DNA from: Candidatus Kariarchaeota archaeon
GTDB taxonomy: Archaea > Asgardarchaeota > Heimdallarchaeia > Heimdallarchaeales > Kariarchaeaceae
NCBI GenBank assembly: GCA_016839545.1
Contig: JAEOUB010000023.1
Location: 1-6,347 of the forward strand
Direction: 5' to 3'
Length of the DNA: 6,347 nt
Position 1 is the stretch's first letter. Every line of letters begins with the position of its first letter. Position numbers and translations under genes: made by a program. The notes beneath the pieces are model-generated. The model did not search any database. It was not told where the DNA came from and saw nothing but the letters and a program-made list of their open reading frames with translations. Positions 1-6,347 of this stretch are shown here, one piece after another.

Positions 1-119
1 CAGCTATCGAATTCTACCTACTGATGATTGATCTCGTTGACGAAAGGCTCAAGGCTTTCAACCGCATCTTTCTGACCACTACCAAGAAGCTTGGCTGGCA
101 GCTACTCGGGGGTACCTGA
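1..119 (+). CDS. C-terminal fragment of an unidentified protein (5' end outside window)
   Basis: A frame open from the left edge (first full codon at position 3) ends with TGA at 117-119 and gives 38 residues, starting AIEFYLLMIDLVDERLKAFN and ending in KKLGWQLLGGT. The piece is amphipathic and probably mostly helical, as expected of the last helix or two of a soluble protein. I do not recognise the family. It reads as real coding sequence because it stays open from the edge, has plausible composition, and the next gene starts immediately after its stop with a purine-rich ribosome binding site inside its last codons. The stop is in the same frame as the following gene, so the two are separated by this one TGA codon. 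It could be an independent upstream gene or, less likely, the N-terminal part of a split protein. Confidence 0.55.
   Translation, partial: AIEFYLLMIDLVDERLKAFNRIFLTTTKKLGWQLLGGT
108..113 (+). promoter_or_regulatory. Ribosome binding site for the DinB-like gene
   Basis: GGGGGT lies six bases before the GTG codon at 120. This is a good Shine-Dalgarno distance and supports GTG as the start, since no ATG occurs in frame until about residue 40. The site is embedded in the last codons of the upstream gene, which suggests translational coupling. Confidence 0.5.
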
Positions 120-566
120 GTGGATCTTCAGGGATTTGTAGACACCTGCATCGATTTGCGGGAACGACTTCACGACCATGTGGAAACCATCAACCGGGAG
201 AACCGCTGGCATCAGACAACATCGAATGGCTGGAGAATGGTTGAGGTTGTGGGACATATCCTGTGGTATGAGCACCAGATGATCCATTTACTGACTGAAA
301 AGAACCTGGGAAACGATCCTCACTGGGAGCTGGATCATTCAGAGAGAAATATCAAAATAGTCCAAAACTACGCCAAATATACTCCTGACATGATTTGGGA
401 CGAATTTGAAACCGTTGGATCTGATCTAATCGCAGCACTGAGAAGCATCGATCCCGCAGAGCTTGATGATCCCGAAAAATTCGAAATGCCTCCCGACTGG
501 AAACCCTATGATATCCTAGATCAGAACCTTGTGGGCCATTACCGCCAGCATCTCTCTGAACTCTGA
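120..566 (+). CDS. DinB-like four-helix-bundle metalloprotein
   Basis: This 148-residue protein looks like a member of the DinB/YfiT-like superfamily, cytoplasmic four-helix bundles that usually bind a divalent metal through three histidines and often act as thiol transferases or stress proteins. The visible signature is a tryptophan-led second helix (NGWRMVEVVGHILWYE, residues 36-51) with His46, and a C-terminal helix with an HxxxH pair at His140 and His144 (GHYRQHLSEL). These three histidines match the expected metal triad. Length is normal for the family, about 150 residues, although the protein ends only four residues after the last histidine. The start is GTG, directly abutting the upstream TGA and preceded by GGGGGT. 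The thioesterase gene follows after 32 bases. The fold assignment is fairly secure. The enzymatic role and substrate are unknown, since the family includes thiol-dependent transferases and many uncharacterised members. Confidence 0.78.
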   Translation: MDLQGFVDTCIDLRERLHDHVETINRENRWHQTTSNGWRMVEVVGHILWYEHQMIHLLTEKNLGNDPHWELDHSERNIKIVQNYAKYTPDMIWDEFETVGSDLIAALRSIDPAELDDPEKFEMPPDWKPYDILDQNLVGHYRQHLSEL

Positions 567-598
567 AGATTGGGACAGTAAAACCACACAATGTTGAA

Positions 599-1120
599 AT
601 GATCGCAGTACTCTCATGCTTCATGGAAGGTAAACCCCCGTCTGAATCTGCCATTACTACCTATCAGCGAGCAATGCCCGCTCAGTCCAATCCTGGCTGG
701 AGAAATGGAAATCTAGACCTGGGTGCCATCAATGGTGGTGCCATACTCAACCTGGTAGACAACGTTGCAGGATTAGTGGCTCTGCGTCACTGCCGTACAC
801 GAGTGGTCACAGCGTCTATTGATCAGATGGATTTTCTCAATCCTGTTCACGTGGGAGAGTTGCTAACCCTCAAGGCAAGTGTTAATTTCACAGGTCGAAC
901 ATCGCTTGAGATTGGTGTCAGTATCGAGGTGGAGAACCTCTACACAGGTGAAAAGACCAAAACAGGAAAGGCATATCTCACTTTTGTGGCTATTGATGAA
1001 TTTGGGCGTGCTATACCTGTACCTCCTGTGCTTCCAGAGACCGATATCGAGAAACAACGGTATGAAGAAGCTAAGACAAGACGAGCAGAACGGCTAGCGA
1101 AAAGAAATACAGAAAAATGA
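599..1120 (+). CDS. ACOT-type hotdog-fold acyl-CoA thioesterase
   Basis: This 173-residue protein fits the acyl-CoA hydrolase (YciA/ACOT, HotDog ACOT-type) family, which hydrolyses acyl-CoA thioesters to free acid and CoA in the cytoplasm. Visible marks in order are AMP followed by SN (residues 25-31), a GG-containing hotdog helix INGGAILNLVDNVAGLVALRH (44-64) with the expected catalytic Asp54, the strand VVTASIDQMDFLNPVHVGE (69-87), the GRTSLEIGVSIEVEN segment (99-113), the strand AYLTFVAID (125-133), and the trailing VPPVLPET plus a charged Arg/Lys-rich helix typical of this group. Two deviations stand out: the usual Asp-Glu pair of the helix is Asp-Asn, and the loop before the GG motif appears several residues longer than in YciA. 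One hotdog domain is present, so activity would require oligomers. Start choice is uncertain. ATG 599 is the longest start; ATG 623 (residue 9) gives an N-terminus closer to YciA, and neither has a clear ribosome binding site. Chain-length preference cannot be read. Confidence 0.85.
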   Translation: MIAVLSCFMEGKPPSESAITTYQRAMPAQSNPGWRNGNLDLGAINGGAILNLVDNVAGLVALRHCRTRVVTASIDQMDFLNPVHVGELLTLKASVNFTGRTSLEIGVSIEVENLYTGEKTKTGKAYLTFVAIDEFGRAIPVPPVLPETDIEKQRYEEAKTRRAERLAKRNTEK

Positions 1121-1134
1121 TATGAATTGAGTAG

Positions 1135-1141
1135 TTTTATA
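1135..1141 (+). promoter_or_regulatory. Possible archaeal TATA box before the small membrane protein gene
   Basis: TTTTATA in the 28-base gap is centred about 28 bases before the in-frame ATG at 1167. That is the usual archaeal TATA-to-transcription-start distance if the message were leaderless from that ATG. AT-rich heptamers are common by chance, so this is weak evidence. Confidence 0.2.
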
Positions 1142-1148
1142 GCCGTCA

Positions 1149-1580
1149 GTGATGCCACTCTTTTCTATGAGAAGGATCCATCTATTACTTCTAATTCTCT
1201 TATTTGTTAACCCAGTACATGCACAGCAGGGTGTATTCACACTTGAGGCTAATTCAGGACCTCAGGAAGTCTGGAAATCAGGAACTCTCCTGGGTGTTGA
1301 GGCACGGGTAATCATCACCAATTCAGGTGGATCCCTTGGTAGTGTCAGTGTGGAAGGGCTGAATATGACAGTTGCCCCCGGTGAGGAGCAGAGTTACGTT
1401 TCAAGTGCCATGCGAACTCTAGTGATCTATCTAGAGGATCCCTCAAAACCAGCATCAGGTACATTCCAGGTTATCATTGAGGAAAATACCTCTCTGGCAT
1501 TTCGAGATCTTGGATTGCTTGGTGGACTTGTGATTCTGATCGCAGTAATTGTCGTTGCAGCAATTAGATCTCGAGATTAA
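1149..1580 (+). CDS. Small secreted single-pass membrane protein with beta-rich ectodomain
   Basis: I do not recognise the family. The 143-residue product starts with a signal peptide: arginines near the start, the hydrophobic run HLLLLILLFVNPV, and a likely cleavage after VHA at residue 25, just before QQG. Residues 26-118 form a polar, beta-prone extracellular domain with alternating hydrophobic residues, glycine-rich turns, no cysteine, and two potential N-glycosylation sequons at Asn72 and Asn113. One transmembrane helix follows (LGLLGGLVILIAVIVVAAI, 121-139), ending in the short basic tail RSRD. The expected topology is outside ectodomain and cytoplasmic tail. Possible starts are GTG 1149, ATG 1152 and ATG 1167. 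The last gives the most classical signal peptide (MRRIHLLLL), and none has a convincing ribosome binding site. The gene converges with the large membrane protein gene, 18 bases between stops. It may be an accessory or surface-layer-type envelope protein. Confidence 0.7.
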   Translation: MMPLFSMRRIHLLLLILLFVNPVHAQQGVFTLEANSGPQEVWKSGTLLGVEARVIITNSGGSLGSVSVEGLNMTVAPGEEQSYVSSAMRTLVIYLEDPSKPASGTFQVIIEENTSLAFRDLGLLGGLVILIAVIVVAAIRSRD

Positions 1581-1598
1581 TATATTGAGTTGTTGAGC

Positions 1599-4500
1599 TT
1601 ATTTGGCAGGTTCGCCTGTTTCTTCATCCGACTCGGGTACCTCCTCGGGTTCTTCCATGTCTGATCCTTCTTCAGTTATCTCCACTGGTCGGGGAAAATG
1701 GTCCTCAGCAAGATTGCTAACCACAATCACGTAGAAGATGAGCTGAATACCCACCATCAGCAGTGACAGCGATCGTGTTACCTGATCGAAATAGATCAGG
1801 TCTATCAGGGCTTTGAATACCGACAGTATAGATAGGCCCACTCCAGTTCTGAAGACATCCTCTCGCTTGGTATACACCCCTATGCTTGCGGTTATGATGG
1901 CAAGAGTGGAGAATAACAGGTTGGAGATAATCTCCTCGTAGAAGCCGAAGAACGTGGTGATAACGAACATCAGGCCACCGAGATACAGCAGTGATATCGA
2001 GAGATGATTACTGAATTCCAGGTACTCCAGTAGCACAAATGCAATGATCAGGGCAAGTCCCACAAAGACCAGTATACGGTTGTATTGCTGAAAGTTGAAT
2101 ACACGCTCATTGATAAGGAGAGCACCGAATTCCACCAGTATCACCAGAGTGACTGCCACAAATGACAGGGTCACAGGAGTGATTGCCCCGATATATGATA
2201 CATACTTGCCACGCAGGGATGTCTCAAAGCCAAATGCCAGACTCGTACACACCAGCGTGATCAGCATGATCCACAGCGGCAGGAACTCTATCTGCATCAG
2301 GAATAGACCTGTAAAAGCAATATAGACGGCAAACAGAGAGTTGAGGCCCTCCTTAGGATTGAGAAGTAACCACGACACCAGCATGCCTGAGATAATACCA
2401 AAAAGCAGCATTGACTCAAAAGTGCTGTAGAAGGTGATATCTAGCAGAATACCATTCAGAAGGCTGACTAGTATTGCTCCACCAAGGATGAGTGATACCA
2501 TGAGTCGATCTGAGAGATAATGTCTCAGGAATGTCTGGATCTGTCCTGGATAGAGGATCACTGCAAAGAGAGCAACCAATGCGATCAGATTGTAGGTACT
2601 GGAGACAAACATCAACACTATTGCATTGATGGCTGTAAGCCCTGTGAACGCAATATCTAGACGGGGGTCCCCCTCCTTGACAGTGAAGTTCTCCCAGAGT
2701 TGAATGAGACCCAGCAGGACCCAGGGAAGGTAATAGAACTCCAGCTTGGTGAACAGGATTGGCAGTGCAAAAAGCAACGCAAAACTCAGCAGACGTAGGC
2801 GAGAAGAAGTACCTCTCAATCGTGTAACCACGATTTGTATTGTCAGAATTGTCATTACTGAGAAGAAGACCACCTGTTGGACCTCCTCGTAGATGTTGCG
2901 CTGCAGGTAATTGAGCGCGTAGAGTACTGCCACATACCAGCTGAGCTGAGCCAATTCTGAAGACTCTGGAACGGTCAGGACCAGATGTCGTACAACATGA
3001 AATATGGTGAACAGAGCAAGTACAGCCATCATCACATACAGTTCAACATCGACAGACATGAAGATCCCAGCCTCTGCCGGTGCCACATCTCGCAAAACGA
3101 GTGCAGCAACAAACAAGACAGATCCGGTAGCCTGATCGTCCACCACATCAGACTCTAGGAAGAGATAGATTGCAGCGGAGGCAAGCAGAAGAACCACCAA
3201 GTTGACGACTGTATTGTCGACAGCCTGAGCCAGGATTAACACCGGCGGTGATAGGAGAACCAAGAGGTTCAGACTCAGATCGGGGACCTTTCGGGTGATG
3301 AGGTAGGCTATGGCAATCACCTGTATTACGGTTACCATCCACTGGTACAGAATGTCCTGAGCCAGTACAATGGCTGCCAAACCCGGTATGGTGATCAGAA
3401 GCGATGTTGTCAGACTGTTCCTGCGTAGAAACTCGTTAATTGCAATATGTGCTGTAAGATTGAGTGGAAGGAGTATGATCAGCTCATAGGATGCCAGTAA
3501 GAAGAACGAGGTGGTAGCTGCCAGCCATACCTGGTAGTAAGGAATGAGAGCTGTCAGATCTCCGTACCTGTAATAGCTCAGTGCTATGTGAGACACCAGT
3601 GCCAGGATCAAAACCCAATACAGCAATGCAATTTCGACCCTGAGGAAGAAGAGCACGGCTACTCCACCCAGAACCACAGCTGAATTGACAATCATACTCT
3701 CTCTCAGCTGTTCTGGAGCAGCAGTCACTGCAATTGGAGACAGAAACACAAGGAACACCAAAACCAGTGAGGTGATCACCTGACCTGAAAGGGAGAAACC
3801 CAGCAGGGCAATGATCAAAATCACGTAGATTGAGCTGTAGGAACTTGATGGTGCAACGACATCCATAGCCTTGTCCATGGCCTTGGTCTCCTCACGGGTG
3901 ACAAGACTGTAGCCCATCCACATGAAGACGAACAGGGATGTCAGAATCTCAGGTTGAGGAGCCAGTAATCCACCGTTGGTGATTGTGAAAACCAGAGCTA
4001 TCTGTGGGAGCAATAACGCTCTCTCAAAGAGGTTCTGACCACTGACCACGATCTGTGGCAAGCTATTACGATACAGATAGAGCAGAGCTGGGAGAGAGCC
4101 TATAATAATCAGAGATGTGGTGAACAGATAGGTGGAATTGACAACTGTTGATTGGAACAGGGTGAAAAATTCAAGGGGTATAGTCCAGAACAGGATATAG
4201 ATTGACTTGGATTGGAAAATAGCAATGTGACTTGCTAAGATAACCAACAACATTGTCAAGGAATAGAGCAACCGGGAATAGTAGTCTGAGCCCCCAAAGG
4301 AGATGAGACTGACAAACCCGAGATAGACTGATCCTAATTGCCAAGCAGAACCATATAATCCCAAGGGGCGGTACATAGGCAGGTAGAGCCCAATCAGGAA
4401 AAGCAACATGGTAACTCCCAGAAAGCTGTAGCGTGTGAGATCTGAGCGAAAGGCGATATCAAACAGATAGGTGATTGACAGGATCAACACCTCTCCTGTT

Positions 4501-4835
4501 ACGACAATAAGCAATTTGCTGATGTCGTTAAGACGCTGACGGATGACTACCACAAGTCCCAACAGGAAGAGCAGAATACCCACTGCCAGCATGCCGTAAA
4601 TGACCTGCTCCAGGTTAATCTGCTGGAGTAACGGACTGAGCAGGCTCAATACTGCAAGAATTATGATGAGTAAACCGGCAAGTCCCAAAAATGTGATCAG
4701 GGTCTCGCGATCAATTGCTTTGGCTCTATCTGTGATGCTTGGTCTCTGCACTGGGACGGGAAGTTCCCTACCACAGTTAACGCAGAAAATCATCGTGTCG
4801 ATATTGCCATATCCACACCCAGAGCATTTCTTCAT
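1599..4835 (-). CDS. Giant polytopic membrane protein with N-terminal zinc ribbon (DUF2339-like)
   Basis: This 1078-residue protein has three parts. Residues 1-25 are a zinc ribbon with cysteines 4, 7, 18 and 21 (CxxC-x10-CxxCG), presumably cytoplasmic. Residues about 46-1040 are almost wholly hydrophobic, with roughly 30-37 candidate transmembrane segments joined by very short loops; the longest polar loops are near 312-333 and 560-570. Residues 1041-1078 form an acidic Glu/Pro/Asp/Ser tail. The last membrane segments (FRTGVGLSILSVFKALIDLI, then RSLSLLMVGIQLIFY) resemble the C-terminal signature of DUF2339 predicted membrane proteins, with a Lys and Asp spaced along one helix and an Arg starting the next. 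DUF2339 has no established biochemical role. ATG 4835 is chosen because it begins the zinc ribbon, has AGGTG five bases before it, and lies two bases after the upstream stop. A frame extending to 4976 is open but would overlap the upstream gene. Alternatives are DUF2157-like or a lineage-specific family. Confidence 0.72.
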   Translation of the reverse strand: MKKCSGCGYGNIDTMIFCVNCGRELPVPVQRPSITDRAKAIDRETLITFLGLAGLLIIILAVLSLLSPLLQQINLEQVIYGMLAVGILLFLLGLVVVIRQRLNDISKLLIVVTGEVLILSITYLFDIAFRSDLTRYSFLGVTMLLFLIGLYLPMYRPLGLYGSAWQLGSVYLGFVSLISFGGSDYYSRLLYSLTMLLVILASHIAIFQSKSIYILFWTIPLEFFTLFQSTVVNSTYLFTTSLIIIGSLPALLYLYRNSLPQIVVSGQNLFERALLLPQIALVFTITNGGLLAPQPEILTSLFVFMWMGYSLVTREETKAMDKAMDVVAPSSSYSSIYVILIIALLGFSLSGQVITSLVLVFLVFLSPIAVTAAPEQLRESMIVNSAVVLGGVAVLFFLRVEIALLYWVLILALVSHIALSYYRYGDLTALIPYYQVWLAATTSFFLLASYELIILLPLNLTAHIAINEFLRRNSLTTSLLITIPGLAAIVLAQDILYQWMVTVIQVIAIAYLITRKVPDLSLNLLVLLSPPVLILAQAVDNTVVNLVVLLLASAAIYLFLESDVVDDQATGSVLFVAALVLRDVAPAEAGIFMSVDVELYVMMAVLALFTIFHVVRHLVLTVPESSELAQLSWYVAVLYALNYLQRNIYEEVQQVVFFSVMTILTIQIVVTRLRGTSSRLRLLSFALLFALPILFTKLEFYYLPWVLLGLIQLWENFTVKEGDPRLDIAFTGLTAINAIVLMFVSSTYNLIALVALFAVILYPGQIQTFLRHYLSDRLMVSLILGGAILVSLLNGILLDITFYSTFESMLLFGIISGMLVSWLLLNPKEGLNSLFAVYIAFTGLFLMQIEFLPLWIMLITLVCTSLAFGFETSLRGKYVSYIGAITPVTLSFVAVTLVILVEFGALLINERVFNFQQYNRILVFVGLALIIAFVLLEYLEFSNHLSISLLYLGGLMFVITTFFGFYEEIISNLLFSTLAIITASIGVYTKREDVFRTGVGLSILSVFKALIDLIYFDQVTRSLSLLMVGIQLIFYVIVVSNLAEDHFPRPVEITEEGSDMEEPEEVPESDEETGEPAK
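1605..1620 (+). terminator. Weak hairpin with TTCG loop at the convergent gene end
   Basis: CAGG (1607-1610) pairs with CCTG (1615-1618) around a TTCG loop, extendable by two G-U pairs and followed by TCTTC on the + strand. It lies 24 bases after the stop of the small membrane protein gene, so it could help end that transcript. It also sits inside the last codons of the opposite gene, and the stem is short, so chance is quite possible. Confidence 0.22.
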
Positions 4836-4837
4836 AA

Positions 4838-6347
4838 TTACACCTGTGGAGTCTCTCCATAGCGTCGCATGAAGAGAACAAAGATCACGACAGCCATTAC
4901 AGAGAAGACTGAGATTACGCCAAGCGAGAGATCTAGACCAGGAGCCAGTGAGACGGTGACGGTGATAAACATCCAATCAGTGAACACTCCCTCACTACTA
5001 AGTGAGAGGAAGTAGTCATAGCTTTCTGAATCACCACTAGGGCGTTCTGGAGTGAGTTCTACTGTGATACGTTGTGTTTCTTCCTCACCCTGGATAACCT
5101 GACCATGCACAATGTCATCATCTAGAGAGATGACAAGATTGGACGACAGGCTTGAGGGAACCTGTACATCTAGATCAAAGACGAGCTGATCCCGAAATTC
5201 TAGGGTTCGTGTATAATTGGCCAACGAGAACAGAGGCAGTGAACTCATCGAGTAGATCATCATGAGATTGTCCACGGTTGAGATACTAGCGCTTGCCTGA
5301 TCTCCTCCACGATCTAGACTTGAGAAGAAGTAATAATCATCTCTGAAGTAGTTGCTAATTGTTCTCCATACAGCCAGCAAGTTCAGCCTTGCATCTTCAT
5401 CACCAAGGTTTGCCAGCCGTAGCAGTAATTGCAACAGAAGTGCATGGGAGAAGAGCGATTTGCTCTGCTGGACGGGAGATCCATCCTCCAGTGTCTCAAA
5501 ATAGCCACCGGTAACCCCAATATCATAGAAGTCCTGCTGGATAAACTGCATGGACTGGTTCGCTTTGTTGAGATAGGTTACATCATTGGTGTCCCTGTAG
5601 AGATTCATTGCCAAGTTGGCATAGAGAGCAGTATTTCTAAGTGTGATCAGGTCATCAGAGAAGCCGTTGAAAATCCTGGTATTGATCCCACCGTCCTCAG
5701 TTCGGGCATTGGTATCAACATAGTCAAAGATCTCCTCGGGTTTGTCTGAAAAGAGATTGAACACAGGAGATTGGCTCTCTGTGATAATGAAAGCAGCCAT
5801 GAGGTTGGTGTAGACAGTGAACACATTGGATGAGGTGGTACGATCCACACGTAGCTCCTCCACAAAGCCAATATCATTGGAAAATGACTCCAGCTGGAAC
5901 TTGACAAAATCAGACCGTTCCTCCTGGATTTTTCGTGCCAGTTCATCTTCAGGATCTATCCTTTCAGACAGCTCAGAAAGCCCCCAGGCAATGAGAAAGT
6001 TGTCTATCACACTCCGGAAATTGGAGGTGATCTTAGATCCGGAATCATAGTAAGTGGCGATCAGAGGATACCTTGGATCATTGAGTGAAGTTGCCAGAAA
6101 GTCACTTACAGCCTCTGCAGTGTCTAGAAATTCGGTATCACCGTAGAGATCAAAGAGCTTGACAAGGGTTGCAATTGACAATCCGCTTGTGAGGCCTGTG
6201 TAGATATCTGATCCAACATTAATCGACTGGTCAATACTACCGTCATTGTTGACAACCTGGTCAAAGAAACGGGTGAACAGGTCCTCGTAGCTGGCAGACC
6301 TTTTCTCATCTCGAGTTACCTCGGCTGCAACTCCCTGGGCTGAGAGC
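4838..6347 (-). CDS. Secreted membrane-anchored protein with helical-toroid-like ectodomain (N-terminus outside window)
   Basis: The frame is open from the right edge to TAA at 4838-4840, giving 502 visible residues. The first visible residues, LSAQGVAAEV, look like the end of a signal peptide, so probably only 15-25 residues are missing. Residues about 15-375 are helical with repeating hairpins typical of (alpha/alpha) toroids, such as the six-hairpin glycosidase group or the C-terminal part of YyaL/DUF255 proteins. Examples are NDGSI (34-38) and the following SGLSIATLVKLFDLYGDTEF helix, LRNTALYANLAMNLYRDTND (236-255), GGYFETLEDG (280-289) and FSHALLLQLLLRLANLGDED (299-318). No catalytic residue can be named, so it may be an enzyme or a binding domain. 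Residues 383-466 are a beta-rich domain. A transmembrane helix (about 473-493) and the basic tail RRYGETPQV end the protein, placing the bulk outside. There are sequons at Asn263 and Asn377. An internal ATG at 6181 is not the start, because homology-like sequence continues upstream of it. Confidence 0.7.
   Translation of the reverse strand, partial: LSAQGVAAEVTRDEKRSASYEDLFTRFFDQVVNNDGSIDQSINVGSDIYTGLTSGLSIATLVKLFDLYGDTEFLDTAEAVSDFLATSLNDPRYPLIATYYDSGSKITSNFRSVIDNFLIAWGLSELSERIDPEDELARKIQEERSDFVKFQLESFSNDIGFVEELRVDRTTSSNVFTVYTNLMAAFIITESQSPVFNLFSDKPEEIFDYVDTNARTEDGGINTRIFNGFSDDLITLRNTALYANLAMNLYRDTNDVTYLNKANQSMQFIQQDFYDIGVTGGYFETLEDGSPVQQSKSLFSHALLLQLLLRLANLGDEDARLNLLAVWRTISNYFRDDYYFFSSLDRGGDQASASISTVDNLMMIYSMSSLPLFSLANYTRTLEFRDQLVFDLDVQVPSSLSSNLVISLDDDIVHGQVIQGEEETQRITVELTPERPSGDSESYDYFLSLSSEGVFTDWMFITVTVSLAPGLDLSLGVISVFSVMAVVIFVLFMRRYGETPQV
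4841..4845 (-). promoter_or_regulatory. Ribosome binding site deciding the start of the large membrane protein gene
   Basis: Read on the - strand, ACAGGTG precedes TAATT and then ATG at 4835. AGGTG is complementary to the usual 3' end of 16S rRNA, with five bases of spacing. It encodes the last residues (Gln-Val) of the upstream protein, so termination of that gene and initiation of this one are adjacent. This favours coupled translation and rejects the longer start at 4976. Confidence 0.65.

Noticed and set aside
352..654. 100-codon open frame on the - strand across the DinB-like and thioesterase genes
   Set aside because: It is antisense to two genes with recognisable family motifs and shows no domain or ribosome binding site of its own.
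1568..1577. Perfect 10-base palindrome ATCTCGAGAT at the end of the small membrane protein gene
   Set aside because: It encodes the basic tail of the protein, has no loop and no copies nearby. A single short palindrome is expected by chance in a GATC-rich sequence.
1581..1598. Gap between the convergent stop codons as a possible small RNA or strong terminator
   Set aside because: It is only 18 bases, with no stem and no long T run on either strand.
5647..5946. 99-codon open frame on the - strand inside the large secreted protein gene, plus + strand frames at 5429-5749 and 5817-6050
   Set aside because: All overlap a frame with clear helical-repeat protein features over its whole length. Their translations are low in pattern and look like shadows.
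6179..6181. ATG at 6181 as the start of the large secreted protein
   Set aside because: The frame stays open for another 55 codons to the window edge, and the upstream residues continue the helical domain and end in a signal-peptide-like segment.
1..6347. CRISPR array, tRNA, insertion sequence or prophage content
   Set aside because: No direct-repeat/spacer periodicity, cloverleaf, transposase motif or inverted-repeat pair was seen, and coding density leaves almost no room.

Overview
This window looks like an ordinary stretch of a mid-GC archaeal chromosome or metagenome contig. The archaeal reading is an inference. It rests on a GGTG-type ribosome binding site, a short N-terminal zinc ribbon fused to a giant polytopic membrane protein, and secreted proteins with a signal peptide, beta-rich ectodomain, C-terminal membrane anchor and tiny basic tail. 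An Asgard lineage such as Thorarchaeota would fit the style, but nothing in the window proves it. No RNA gene, mobile element, CRISPR array or phage gene was seen.

Layout. The left quarter reads on the + strand. It holds the 3' end of an unidentified gene (to 119), a DinB-like four-helix-bundle protein (120-566), an ACOT-type hotdog thioesterase (599-1120) and a small secreted single-pass membrane protein (1149-1580). Gaps are 0, 32 and 28 bases, so the first genes could share a transcript. The small membrane protein may have its own weak promoter. The right three quarters read on the - strand and converge on the small gene with only 18 bases between stop codons. The upstream gene there (4838 to beyond 6347) encodes a secreted, membrane-anchored protein with an all-helical, glycosidase-toroid-like ectodomain. 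Two bases after its stop, the second gene (4835 down to 1599) encodes a 1078-residue DUF2339-like integral membrane protein with an N-terminal zinc ribbon.

How they may work together. The two - strand genes look translationally coupled: the ribosome binding site of the second lies in the last codons of the first. Their products could be an outward-facing domain protein and a large membrane partner. The small convergent protein has the same overall topology, so 1149-6347 may be a cell-envelope locus. The DinB-like and thioesterase genes look like separate soluble functions. Substrates and roles of the envelope proteins cannot be read from sequence alone.

The window is almost fully coding and has no gene-free stretch longer than 32 bases.
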